A stretch of 64,000 bases of DNA from UBA1161 sp002311745 (GTDB lineage: Bacteria; Planctomycetota; Phycisphaerae; Tepidisphaerales; Tepidisphaeraceae). A program made the translations under genes and the position numbers. Of this stretch, positions 24,799-33,490 are shown piece by piece. Within the stretch, counting starts at the first letter, position 1, and every line of letters begins with the position of its first letter. The notes under the pieces were generated by a model. That model did not search any database. It was given only the letters and a program-made list of their open reading frames with translations, and was not told the origin of the DNA. The stretch lies in NCBI GenBank assembly GCA_050018415.1, contig JBEKAB010000006.1, forward strand, positions 81,240-145,239. The letters run 5' to 3'.

Positions 24799-26568
24799 GT
24801 GGATCGCTTCGACATCGATCAGATCGTCCAGCCGCCGACGGCGGCCTGGGAGGCGCGCCGGGATTTGGCGCGGGTGTGGCTCGAAATGCCCGCGGAGCAG
24901 GTCGCCATCCGATTCTCGGGCCTGGGCGCGGCGCATTGGGCGATGGTTCAGAGCTCGCTTCGACAATTCCCGCCGTCGGACGCGGATGGACCGATCCGGA
25001 ACGTCATCCTGAACCGGTTGAGCGAAGAGGCCCCCTCGCCCGGCGTTCTCCTTGCCGGGATGCTCTTTTTCTTCCCGCATGAATGGCCGCAGTTTTGGGA
25101 ATTGGATGAGATCCCGGGATGGCTGATCGGTCATTATTTGGCCTACATGCTGCAGACGCCGGCCGTTCTACACGGTCACGGTCAGGCTGAAAAACTCGTG
25201 CGGTTCATGGAGGATTGGTTCGGCTATCTCTTGCGGCAGATCGAAACCAACCCCTGCTCCAAGGCGTGGCAAGACGTCGCGCGATACGCCGTGTGCACGC
25301 AATTTCTCAAATCATATTTCACGATGGCGAATCTACGGAAGCTGATGACCACGCGGGCGAGGATTCTGGAATACGCCCTCGCGGCGGAAGGATCGGTCCT
25401 GGACTTTCAATTCTCGCCGGCTGGGCGCAGCGGCAGACTGCGCGTGGGCGTCCTGGCGATTCACTTCGGACCATCACCGGAAACGCGAGCGACGTTGCCC
25501 GCGTACCTGTACCTCGACCGCGGCCGATTCGAACTCATCCTTCTTTCGATACTGGAAACAAAGCATCCGGTGGAAAAATTCTGCGCCGCCCAGGCGAATC
25601 GTTTCATGGTTTTGCCGCCCGAATTGGCGCAGCGGGTGTCCGCCATCCGCGCTCTGGACCTGGACATCCTGCTGATAGGCACGAACGTGACGGCGGCGAA
25701 CAATGACATCACGGACCTGGCCGTCCATCGACTGGCGCGCGTCCAGGTGGCAGGCATCTCGTCGTGCGTCACCACCGGGATGCGCAACGTGGATTGGCAC
25801 CTTTCCGGCACGTACGTCGAACCGATCCAGGAAGTCCAGTCGCATTACACGGAACGGCTGCTTCTAATCGATGGCACCGGGCACTGCTACGACTTTGCCG
25901 GCGAAGCGGCCGGCGCGCAGGGCCCGCCCCCGTCGCGTGAAGAATTGGGCATTCCCAAGGATGCGATCGTCTTCGTTTCCGGCGCCAACGGCTACAAGGT
26001 CATTCCGGAGCTGCAGGACGTTTGGACGCAAATCCTGGCGGCCGTCCCCCACTCACGTCTCCTGTTGCATCCGGTCAATCCGTATTGGGGCTTCCAGCAA
26101 GCCGTCCAGGCGTTTTTGCAGCGAATGAAGCAGGCCTTGGCACGCCACGGGGTGGAAGCCCAGCGACTGCTGGCATTCGAGCCCACCCCGACGCGACAGC
26201 AGACGATACAGCGGTCGCGGCTGGCCGACATCTACCTCGATTCCTTTCCGTACTCCGGTGCATCGACGCTGCTGGACGGCCTGCTCCTGGGTCTGCCGCC
26301 GGTGGTCATGAACGGCTGCCATTTCCGCTCGCTCATGGGCGCGGGTTTCATGCGCGAACTGCAAATGCAGGAGCTGATCGCCGACAACGCGCAGAGTTAT
26401 ATCCAACTTGCGGTGAAATTGGCCACGGATGCCACGTATCGCGCCTCCATCGGGCAAAGGATTTCCACGGCGATGTCGGCCGGTCCGCGATTTCTGGATG
26501 CGCGGGATTATGCGCGGCAGATCGGCGACGCTCTGGTGCGAGCGTGGGAAGCACGTGAGAACGGCTGA
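24799..26568 (+). CDS. SPINDLY-type O-GlcNAc transferase-like glycosyltransferase (GT41)
   Basis: A 589-residue protein of the bacterial SPINDLY / O-linked N-acetylglucosamine transferase-like family (GT41). The C-terminal catalytic half is clear: LRVGVLAIHFGPSPETRATL, VQVAGISSCVTTGMRNVDW, a nucleotide-sugar region near VFVSGANGYKVIPELQDVW, and DIYLDSFPYSGASTLLDGLL. The N-terminal 200 residues are helical and may be a degenerate TPR region, though no clear repeats are seen. It may glycosylate proteins or surface glycans. The start is probably the GTG at 24799 with AGGGA close upstream. A C-terminal copy lies at 26736-26984. Confidence 0.82.
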   Translation: MDRFDIDQIVQPPTAAWEARRDLARVWLEMPAEQVAIRFSGLGAAHWAMVQSSLRQFPPSDADGPIRNVILNRLSEEAPSPGVLLAGMLFFFPHEWPQFWELDEIPGWLIGHYLAYMLQTPAVLHGHGQAEKLVRFMEDWFGYLLRQIETNPCSKAWQDVARYAVCTQFLKSYFTMANLRKLMTTRARILEYALAAEGSVLDFQFSPAGRSGRLRVGVLAIHFGPSPETRATLPAYLYLDRGRFELILLSILETKHPVEKFCAAQANRFMVLPPELAQRVSAIRALDLDILLIGTNVTAANNDITDLAVHRLARVQVAGISSCVTTGMRNVDWHLSGTYVEPIQEVQSHYTERLLLIDGTGHCYDFAGEAAGAQGPPPSREELGIPKDAIVFVSGANGYKVIPELQDVWTQILAAVPHSRLLLHPVNPYWGFQQAVQAFLQRMKQALARHGVEAQRLLAFEPTPTRQQTIQRSRLADIYLDSFPYSGASTLLDGLLLGLPPVVMNGCHFRSLMGAGFMRELQMQELIADNAQSYIQLAVKLATDATYRASIGQRISTAMSAGPRFLDARDYARQIGDALVRAWEARENG

Positions 26569-26735
26569 GATGTGATTCAGGCGATGCGCCGTAGAATCGT
26601 ATCGCGGCGGGCAATTGGGGCGCTGCGTCCCGCGTTTTCTGCTCCCCCGAGCTAACCGTCACGGGGGACAAAGGAGACCTCGGTGAGTCTCGCGGAGTTG
26701 ATGGAGCTGGACGGCGTCGTTGGGCCGGCGATGGA

Positions 26736-26984
26736 GGAAATGGCGCTGGCGCGGCGATGGCGCGAGAGTTGAAGATGCCGGAGCTGATCGCCGACAGTCC
26801 GCAGGCGTACGTGGATTTGGCTCTCAAGCTGGCGACCGATGCCGCACACCGCGCGGGGGTCAAGCAAAAGTTGGCCGCGGCGATGGCGGGCGGTCCGCGA
26901 TTTTTAGATGCACGGGATTATGCGCGGCAGATCGGCGAGGCGCTGCAGCGGGCGTGGAAATCTTACGTCGATCGTTGCGGATGA
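26736..26984 (+). pseudogene. C-terminal remnant of a second GT41 glycosyltransferase
   Basis: The frame ending at 26984 encodes GAGAAMARELKMPELIADSP and, later, GGPRFLDARDYARQIGEALQ, closely matching the end of the intact GT41 protein (MGAGFMRELQMQELIADNAQ ... GPRFLDARDYARQIGDALV). An ATG at 26757 could allow translation, but the catalytic region is gone. Its end overlaps the convergent DUF1802 gene by 22 bases. It is best read as the relic of a tandem paralogue. Confidence 0.8.
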
Positions 26985-27541
26985 CCGGAGGCGTGCGCGA
27001 GGATCGCTTGTCGGCGGGTTTGGTATTCCGCGTCGCTTAGGACGGCGGCGGCGTCTTGGATGGCGGCCGGTTGCTCCAGCGGCACCCAGCTCTTGCAGCC
27101 GGCGTAGGCGGGAGTGTTGTCGATCGTCACCGCCTCGCGCAGGCGATAGGCGCGCACCAAGAGCAAATACAGCGGATTCTCGGGGCGATAGTTGAAACGC
27201 ATGTCGATCAGCGGCTTGGCCCAGATGTGCTGATCGTCCAAGCGGTCCATCACGCGGCGATCGGCGACTTGGACGATGTCCGTAATCTCGCCGGCCAGCG
27301 ATAGCGTCACCCGGCTGGGCTCGGCGGAAACTTCTGCCGCCTGAGCCGGGGCTTTGAGCATCGCGGCGTTTTGATGCACGTACGTCGGGAACAGCAGGAA
27401 GCGGCGGTGCTCGATCTCAAATTCACCGGCCGATTCGTAGATGCCGCCTTTGCGAAGCAGGATGATCTGCCGGCCCGCCGCCAGCGCATCGCACACCGCC
27501 TGCCATTCTTTGAGAGCCACTGGCAGCGTGTCGGGCAGCAT
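26963..27541 (-). CDS. DUF1802 family protein
   Basis: A 192-residue protein of the DUF1802 family, recognised by LKEWQAVCDALAAGRQIILL and KGGIYESAGEF near the N-terminus and FLLFPTYVHQN after it. Function is unknown. Its ATG at 27541 overlaps the obg stop codon by one base (TAATG), which suggests translational coupling. The homology starts at this ATG. Confidence 0.82.
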   Translation of the reverse strand: MLPDTLPVALKEWQAVCDALAAGRQIILLRKGGIYESAGEFEIEHRRFLLFPTYVHQNAAMLKAPAQAAEVSAEPSRVTLSLAGEITDIVQVADRRVMDRLDDQHIWAKPLIDMRFNYRPENPLYLLLVRAYRLREAVTIDNTPAYAGCKSWVPLEQPAAIQDAAAVLSDAEYQTRRQAILAHASGHPQRST

Positions 27542-28536
27542 TACTTGATCTCCTGCAAGATTCGCCACAGGGTTTCCAGGAGTTGCTCGACGCCGCGATG
27601 GGTGGCCCCGCTGATGGCGTCAATCCGTTTGTCGGGCAATTGTTGTCGCAAATGATCCAGGGCGGTGTCATCCACGGCGAGGTCGATCTTGTTGGCGGCG
27701 ACCACCTCGGGCTTCTGGGCCAGGGCCGGGCTGAAGGCCTCCAGTTCGCGGCGGACTTTGTGGTAGTTCTGCGCCGGGTCCGAGCCATCCATGGGAAACA
27801 GGTCCAACAGGTGCACGATGATCTTGGTGCGTTCGATGTGGCGCAAAAAAGCGTGGCCCAGGCCGGCGCCGTGCTGGGCGCCTTCGATCAGGCCGGGGAT
27901 ATCGGCCACGACCATGCGGCGGTCGGAGTCGAGCTGCACGATGCCCAACTGCGGGTCGAGCGTGGTGAAGGGATATTCGGCCACCTTGGGCCGGGCGGCG
28001 GAGATGGCGCGCAATAGCGTGCTCTTGCCCGCGTTGGGCATGCCGACCAGTCCGATGTCCGCGATCAATTTCAGTTCCAGGCGAAGGCGGCGCTCCTGGC
28101 CCTCGGTGCCCGGCTCGGCATAGCGCGGGGCCTGGTTGCGCGAGCTCTTGAAGTGCCAGTTGCCTCTTCCACCCTTGCCGCCCTTGGCGACGACGACGCG
28201 TTTTTCCGGGGCATCCAGATCGGCCAAAAGAAGCTGCAGCTCGGCGTCGAAGACTAGGGTTCCGGGGGGGACTTGGATGATCAGGTCGTCGCCGCTGGAC
28301 CCGGCCATTTTCTTGCCCATGCCGCTCTGGCCGCGCTGGGCCCGCCAGTGATGTTTGCCGGAAAAATCCAGGAGGGTGTCCTTGTTGACATCGGCCACGA
28401 GGATGATGCTGCCGCCGTCGCCACCGTCGCCGCCGTCGGGGCCGCCCTTGGGAACGTACTTTTCGCGTCGGAAGGAGACGCATCCGTCGCCCCCGTCGCC
28501 GGCTTTGACGTGGATGACGGCTTCATCGACGAACAT
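27541..28536 (-). CDS. obg: Obg-family GTPase
   Basis: A 331-residue Obg GTPase. The N-terminal glycine-rich Obg fold (VKAGDGGDGCVSFRREKYVP, GGPDGGDGGDGG) is followed by the G domain with GMPNAGKSTLL (G1), DIPGLIEGA (G3) and NKID (G4). It lacks the C-terminal OCT domain. Obg proteins assist 50S ribosome assembly and stress control, which fits its position 32 bases after rpmA on the same strand. Confidence 0.95.
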   Translation of the reverse strand: MFVDEAVIHVKAGDGGDGCVSFRREKYVPKGGPDGGDGGDGGSIILVADVNKDTLLDFSGKHHWRAQRGQSGMGKKMAGSSGDDLIIQVPPGTLVFDAELQLLLADLDAPEKRVVVAKGGKGGRGNWHFKSSRNQAPRYAEPGTEGQERRLRLELKLIADIGLVGMPNAGKSTLLRAISAARPKVAEYPFTTLDPQLGIVQLDSDRRMVVADIPGLIEGAQHGAGLGHAFLRHIERTKIIVHLLDLFPMDGSDPAQNYHKVRRELEAFSPALAQKPEVVAANKIDLAVDDTALDHLRQQLPDKRIDAISGATHRGVEQLLETLWRILQEIK

Positions 28537-28568
28537 GGGAAAAACCCGCGGATAGCCATCCGTGGGCT

Positions 28569-28826
28569 TTAGGCGGGGGCGAGCGTTTCGGCTATGCGCA
28601 CGTGCACTTTTCGGCCCTGGAATTCGACTTTTCCGTCCTTGAGGGCAAAGAGGGTATCGTCGTCGCCGATGCCGACGTTGAAGCCGGGGTGAAACTTGGT
28701 GCCGCGTTGGCGGACGATGATCGAGCCGGCGGTGATGAACTGCCCGCCGTAGGCCTTGACGCCGCGGTATTGCGGATTGCTGTCGCGTCCGTTCTTGGAT
28801 GAGCCTTGTCCCTTTTTATGTGCCAT
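28569..28826 (-). CDS. rpmA: 50S ribosomal protein L27
   Basis: An 85-residue L27 beginning MAHKKGQGSSKNGRDSNPQY and containing GSIIVRQRGTKFHPG. It lies near the peptidyl-transferase centre of the ribosome. The usual rplU partner (L21) is not upstream; a secreted protein gene lies there instead. It is followed by obg as in many bacteria. Confidence 0.96.
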   Translation of the reverse strand: MAHKKGQGSSKNGRDSNPQYRGVKAYGGQFITAGSIIVRQRGTKFHPGFNVGIGDDDTLFALKDGKVEFQGRKVHVRIAETLAPA

Positions 28827-28847
28827 AAATCACCTTTTTTGCGTCGC

Positions 28848-29468
28848 TCAACGCATCACGTAATGGGAATCCTGCTCGATCAGTTCGGCATCGTCGGCGC
28901 GCTGGGGATCGCCGTTGAGATGGTAGGTCAATTGAAGGACCTTGTGCAGGATGACGTCCTGGTCGCCGACCTTGACGGTGGCCGATTCGCCCCAGAATCC
29001 GGCAACGAAGATGGAGAAGGTTCCCATGCGTGGGTTGGGTTCGGGCCAGATGGCCACGCCGTCGCGCGATTGGTCTTCACCCTGGCGGAGCGGGCCGCTG
29101 ATCTCGTTGGCGTTCTGCAGATACTTGATGTGCTCGCGGTCCTTGACGGCGTCGAACACCGCGGGCTTGATGTTGTCGTCGCTGCGGATCAGGTTCCCAT
29201 CCCCCGTCAGCAGGTCGAAGGAGGGATAGAACAGGATTTTGTCCCGGTCGGTGCTGTTGGTGACGTGGTAGGTCACGTACCAGTAGGCATGCGGGGCTTC
29301 GTCCCCGGGGGCTTGCACGATGATGCGCCTGGGCTTGGCATGCTCGAAGGTCAGTTCCCAGGAGACGGGGTAGGGGCTGGGCTGGGGATAGTCGCCGCGT
29401 AGAGGCGGACCCAGGGTCAGCAAAAGGGCAATGCCGGCCAGCGGCACCAGGAAGGTCGGTCGAATCAT
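28848..29468 (-). CDS. Secreted protein of unknown function
   Basis: A 206-residue protein with a signal peptide (MIRPTFLVPLAGIALLLTLG). The mature part is beta-rich (SWELTFEHAKPRRIIVQAP, YWYVTYHVTNST), suggesting a small Ig-like or jelly-roll domain. It contains no catalytic motif I can identify. Its stop lies 21 bases before the rpmA start on the same strand, in the place where rplU is commonly found. Confidence 0.65.
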   Translation of the reverse strand: MIRPTFLVPLAGIALLLTLGPPLRGDYPQPSPYPVSWELTFEHAKPRRIIVQAPGDEAPHAYWYVTYHVTNSTDRDKILFYPSFDLLTGDGNLIRSDDNIKPAVFDAVKDREHIKYLQNANEISGPLRQGEDQSRDGVAIWPEPNPRMGTFSIFVAGFWGESATVKVGDQDVILHKVLQLTYHLNGDPQRADDAELIEQDSHYVMR

Positions 29469-29543
29469 GGCGGGAGTCTCCGCGGCAGCCGGCGGAAAAA
29501 GGCGATTTCCTGTTCCCGCACGGCCGGGTTATTCTTATCCCCG

Positions 29544-30497
29544 GTGGCAAGGTTGTCAAATCCAAGCACGTCCGATGCGGCGCAGCCGCAGATCGTCTGC
29601 CGCTTGGCCGCACCGTCGGAGTGGCAGCGGGCCACGGCGATGATTCTGGGCTCGGCGGGCCGGGTAGGTTCGCCCTCGCAGGTGGTCGAGTTCCTGGCCT
29701 ATGCCGCACAGCGGCACATCAACGTCGCCGAGACTTGGGTTGCCGAAATCGATGGAAGGATCACCTGGGCGGCGTTGCCGGTGCTCAGCCCGGGCCGGAC
29801 CGCCCTGCTGTTCACTTCCGCGGAGCTGGCCGAGCCGGATGAGGCCGCCGGGCAATTGATCCAGCACCTTTGCCATTATTTGGCGCAGCGCCAAGTGCAC
29901 CTGGCCCAGGTGCTGATCGATCCGACGCGCAGCGCCGCCCGGCAATTTTTCGCGGATCACGGCTTTAGGGAGATGGCCGAGCTGGTTTATTTGCAGGGAT
30001 CGGCCCCGCGCTCGGCACCGCCGGCGACATTGCCGCCGATGGTGCGCTGGGAAACCTATCATGCGGCGACGCACGGCCTATTTGCCCGTGGGACCCTGGC
30101 CACCTATCAGGGCAGCCTAGATTGCCCGGCCCTGACGGGCCTGCGCGACATCGAGGATGTCATCCTGGGGCACAAGGCGACCGGAGAATTCGACCCGCAG
30201 CTTTGGCGGGCGCTGTGCCAGGAGGATCAGCCGCTGGGCATTTTGCTGCTCAGCCGCATTCCCGCAGCCGATGCCCTGGAGTTGGTTTATCTGGGTCTTG
30301 CCTCGCCGGCGCGCGGGCGCGGGCTGGGTGACGTGCTGATGCAGGAAGCGATGCACCTGGTGGTGGCTCAGGGCCGGCGGCGGCTGACCCTGGCGGTGGA
30401 TGCGATCAACGTGCCGGCGCTGAAGCTCTATTACCGGTTTGGCTTGCAGCGTCTGACCTCCAAGGCGGCGCTGATCCGCGACCTGCGGCGAAATTGA
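29544..30497 (+). CDS. GNAT family N-acetyltransferase, probably tandem-domain
   Basis: A 317-residue protein. The C-terminal half has a clear GNAT core (LELVYLGLASPARGRGLGDV with the acetyl-CoA loop, then NVPALKLYYRFGLQRL). The N-terminal half (about residues 20-155) looks like a second, degenerate GNAT fold ending near ARQFFADHGFREM. The substrate is unknown. The annotated start is a GTG without a strong ribosome-binding site; an internal ATG near codon 33 is possible. It lies upstream of the dnaA leader. Confidence 0.75.
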   Translation: MARLSNPSTSDAAQPQIVCRLAAPSEWQRATAMILGSAGRVGSPSQVVEFLAYAAQRHINVAETWVAEIDGRITWAALPVLSPGRTALLFTSAELAEPDEAAGQLIQHLCHYLAQRQVHLAQVLIDPTRSAARQFFADHGFREMAELVYLQGSAPRSAPPATLPPMVRWETYHAATHGLFARGTLATYQGSLDCPALTGLRDIEDVILGHKATGEFDPQLWRALCQEDQPLGILLLSRIPAADALELVYLGLASPARGRGLGDVLMQEAMHLVVAQGRRRLTLAVDAINVPALKLYYRFGLQRLTSKAALIRDLRRN

Positions 30498-30917
30498 GCC
30501 AACTGCCGTCGTGGATGGGTTGTCCACATATTTTCCACGCGTCCGATAAAAATGTGGATGGCAGGTAGAAAAAAAGTTTCTGCGCTCGGACACGTCTGCT
30601 GGCGCCTATTGTTACGCGCCTGTGCAAGGAAAATCCGTTAAAGTTCTTCTTGCCAGCAAAGTCTTCCCAGTCTATTTTCTATCGCTTCAGGGATGATTAG
30701 GGCGGCGTGAAGCCGGGCGCAGGAATGCTCGACAAAGTCCGGCCACGCGGGCAGCGGTGCCTTCGGGGATGAGGGGTCAAATCCGTCTCCCCGACCATCA
30801 CGTCACGGAAGCGATTCATACACGGAAGGCGATTGTGGGCAGGAGGCCCGACTGTTTCGGGGAAAGCGCCCCATTTGTGTCCAGGGAGCGGGGCGGCTTT
30901 GCAGGGAAGGAGCAGGC
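30498..30917. other. dnaA leader with DnaA-box-like sites; candidate replication origin
   Basis: The 420-base gap between the acetyltransferase gene and dnaA holds a cluster of 9-mers close to the DnaA box TTATCCACA: TTGTCCACA at 30520-30528, TTTTCCACG at 30531-30539, and TGTGGATGG at 30553-30561 and CGTGGATGG at 30510-30518 in reverse. AT-richer runs follow (30567-30580 and 30630-30690). This is the layout expected of oriC or of an autoregulated dnaA promoter. Confidence 0.5.
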
Positions 30918-32468
30918 GTGAGTTGCATCAGCGCACACGATCCGCAGTTGGCCCGTCTGGCCAACGCGATCGCTCAACGAGTCGGACAACAACGGTTCCA
31001 TGTCTGGTTCAACAATTCAACGCGATTGGACCTGAAGCAGGACGGGCTGGAGATCGCCGTTCCCAACGACTTCATCAGCGAGTGGATCGGCAAGAATTTC
31101 AGCCGGCCGATCCAGGAGGCGGCGCACGAGGTTCTGGGCTGCTCGCTGTCGGTGCGTTTCAGCGTGGTTCCGCAACTGTTCGAGGTGGGCACGCAGGAGC
31201 CGGGCGACAAACCCGCCGACGCCAAGGCGAAACACAAATCCGCGGCGCAGCCGGGCAACGGCAACGGAGAGGCCCAGGCCGCTACCGCCGTCGCCGCCGA
31301 GACCCTCAGCGCCGCCGCCGCCGCCGCCGCCACTCTGGAGAGGCTCGCGGTGATCCCCCCGCCGGCGCGGCGAGCGCCGGCCGCCGACGCCGAACCGGCC
31401 GCCGCTCAGCGCCTGCGCCTGCGCCATGACATCGAGACGTTCGTCGTCGGCCAGAGCAATCAACTGGCCTACAACGCCGCCCTTTACGTCGCCGAGTTCC
31501 CCGGGGCCCAGTACAACCCGCTGTTCATCCACGGCGGCTGCGGACTGGGCAAAACCCATCTGCTCCAGGGCTTGTGCAGGCGATTCCTCCAGCACCACCC
31601 GACCAAACGCTGGAGCTATCTGACCGGCGAAGAATTCACCAACGAATTTCTGACCGCCTTGCGCGCCAGCAAGCTCGACTCGTTCCGCCGCAAAATGCGC
31701 GACCTGGATCTGCTCATCATCGACGACGTGCACTTTCTGGGCGGCAAGAAGGCGACGCAGGAAGAGTTCCTGCACACCTTCAACGCCATCGAGGCCATGG
31801 GCCGGCAGGTGGTCATGGCCAGCGACAACCACCCCAAGATGATCGAGGAATTCGGCGAATCGCTGATCAACCGCTTCGTCAGCGGGATGGTGGTGCGGAT
31901 CGATCCGCCGAATTTCATCACCCGCTGCGAAATCCTGCGCGGCCTGTCGCACCGCTCGAGCCTGGGCCTGGGCGAGGAGGTGATCGGCTGGGTGGCGCGG
32001 CGCGTCACCCAGAACGTGCGCGAGCTGGAAGGCGCCATCACGCGAATCGCGGCGCACGTGAAGCTCACCGGCGGCACGGCGGACGTGGCGATGGCGCAGG
32101 CCGCCCTGGGCGACCTGGATCGCCAACTGGTCGCGCCCGTCCGCCCCGAGTCCGTCCTGCAAAGCGTCTGCGAGTATTTCGGCCTGGAATCCAAGGACCT
32201 GATGTCCGGCCGACGCCAGCGCACCATCAGCCTGGCCCGCAGCGTGGCCATGTTCCTGGTGCGCAAGACGGCCAAATTGAGCTTCCCCGAGATCGGCATG
32301 CGCATGGGCAAGCGGAATCACAGCACGGTGATCAGCGCCTGCCGGCGGATCGAGCGGGCCGTGCAGCGCAACGAGCCGCTGGTCTGGACCAGCCACATCG
32401 GCGAGCGTCAGGAAGAGGCCAGCGAGCTGCTGCAGCGCCTCGAGGAACACAGCCGCTCACGAGCGTGA
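30918..32468 (+). CDS. dnaA: Chromosomal replication initiator DnaA
   Basis: A 516-residue DnaA. Domain I (about 1-85) is followed by an Ala-rich linker (about 95-170). The AAA+ domain has Walker A GGCGLGKTHLL and Walker B LLIIDDVHFLGGKK, and the domain IV signature is MRMGKRNHSTVISACRRIER. It binds DnaA boxes and opens the origin. Translation starts at GTG 30918 after AAGGAG. dnaN, recF and gyrB do not follow it, unlike the classic order. The Ala-rich linker is longer than average. Confidence 0.95.
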   Translation: MSCISAHDPQLARLANAIAQRVGQQRFHVWFNNSTRLDLKQDGLEIAVPNDFISEWIGKNFSRPIQEAAHEVLGCSLSVRFSVVPQLFEVGTQEPGDKPADAKAKHKSAAQPGNGNGEAQAATAVAAETLSAAAAAAATLERLAVIPPPARRAPAADAEPAAAQRLRLRHDIETFVVGQSNQLAYNAALYVAEFPGAQYNPLFIHGGCGLGKTHLLQGLCRRFLQHHPTKRWSYLTGEEFTNEFLTALRASKLDSFRRKMRDLDLLIIDDVHFLGGKKATQEEFLHTFNAIEAMGRQVVMASDNHPKMIEEFGESLINRFVSGMVVRIDPPNFITRCEILRGLSHRSSLGLGEEVIGWVARRVTQNVRELEGAITRIAAHVKLTGGTADVAMAQAALGDLDRQLVAPVRPESVLQSVCEYFGLESKDLMSGRRQRTISLARSVAMFLVRKTAKLSFPEIGMRMGKRNHSTVISACRRIERAVQRNEPLVWTSHIGERQEEASELLQRLEEHSRSRA

Positions 32469-32473
32469 GCGGC

Positions 32474-32543
32474 AATGACGAATGACGAATGAAGAATGAA
32501 GAAAAGGCCAATTGTGCCGCTTCGTCATTCGTCATTCGTCATT
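32474..32543. repeat. Inverted AATGACG repeat between converging genes
   Basis: The 23 bases at 32474-32496 pair with 32521-32543 at 22 of 23 positions. The arms are built from AATGACG units. The element lies between the ends of dnaA and the LysM gene and may fold into a bidirectional terminator, though no long T-run follows. Confidence 0.7.
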
Positions 32544-32560
32544 ATTCATTCGTCATTTCG

Positions 32561-33454
32561 TTATTTGCTCGGCGGTTCGGGCAGCTTCAAAATCCATCCC
32601 ACTTTCAGGCGGTTCTCATCCGCGCCGATCAGGGCGCGGTTCAGTTCGTACAGATTGTCCTTCATCGCCGGCTTGCCGTAGAGCTTGACGGCGATGGCTT
32701 CCAGCGAGTCGCCGGACACCACCTGGTATTGCGTGGCGGGATCGATCTTGTCGCCGCTTGACGCGGCGGAACTGCTCTGGGCGTCGCCCAGCGGCGGAAT
32801 CGTCAGGACGGTGCCGACTTTCAGGTGCTTGGGGTCGACGTTGGGGTTGGCCGCGATGATCTTGGTGTAATACTTGGAATCGCCATAGACCGCGGCGGAG
32901 ATGGTCCAGAAGCTCTCGCCCGAAGCGACCACGTGGGTCCGCGGCGCGTCCTGGGCCGCGCCCGCGGCGGCCGGCGGAGTCACCAGCGAGTCATCGTCCG
33001 GACGGGTGGCCGGGGCGTTGTCGATCAGCGCCGGATGCGCCTCCGGGCCCAGCGCCGCCGGGCGACGCACGGGCGATCCGTCGACGCTGGCAATCGGCGG
33101 CGTGACGGTGCGCTGGGGCGCGGCGGCCGAGAGCTGCGTGCCGCCGCTGCGCAGCGCATCATTCCAGTCGAACTTGGGATTGGCCGAGGCCGACGGCTGC
33201 GTGGCGGGATTGCCGCCCTCGGGCGCCGGGGACTCGGCGGGGTTGGACGGCTTGGCCGAGGCATCGCCCGTTTCCATCGAGCCGGATTCACCCTTGGGGT
33301 TTGGCGCGGCGCCGTTGTCGCTGGATGCGGTTGGGTTGGCGACGCCTGCGATCTGGCCGCTACCGCCGCCGCGAGAAAGGACGATCAGGTAAACGGTCAG
33401 GGTAACCAGCAGGATGGCGGCGATGGTTAATCCGAATTTCACGTCCTTGCGCAT
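32561..33454 (-). CDS. LysM-domain membrane-anchored protein
   Basis: A 297-residue protein with one N-terminal membrane segment (about residues 9-27), a long Pro/Ala/Ser/Gly-rich linker, and two C-terminal LysM motifs (HVVASGESFWTISAAVYGDS and YQVVSGDSLEAIAVKLYGKP). LysM domains bind peptidoglycan or related glycans. It is the last gene of the leftward operon running from the S1 protein through secDF. It may link the inner membrane to the cell wall. Confidence 0.85.
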   Translation of the reverse strand: MRKDVKFGLTIAAILLVTLTVYLIVLSRGGGSGQIAGVANPTASSDNGAAPNPKGESGSMETGDASAKPSNPAESPAPEGGNPATQPSASANPKFDWNDALRSGGTQLSAAAPQRTVTPPIASVDGSPVRRPAALGPEAHPALIDNAPATRPDDDSLVTPPAAAGAAQDAPRTHVVASGESFWTISAAVYGDSKYYTKIIAANPNVDPKHLKVGTVLTIPPLGDAQSSSAASSGDKIDPATQYQVVSGDSLEAIAVKLYGKPAMKDNLYELNRALIGADENRLKVGWILKLPEPPSK

Positions 33455-33490
33455 AGGTGGGACTCCTTTCCCGACGGATCAGCGGACTTG

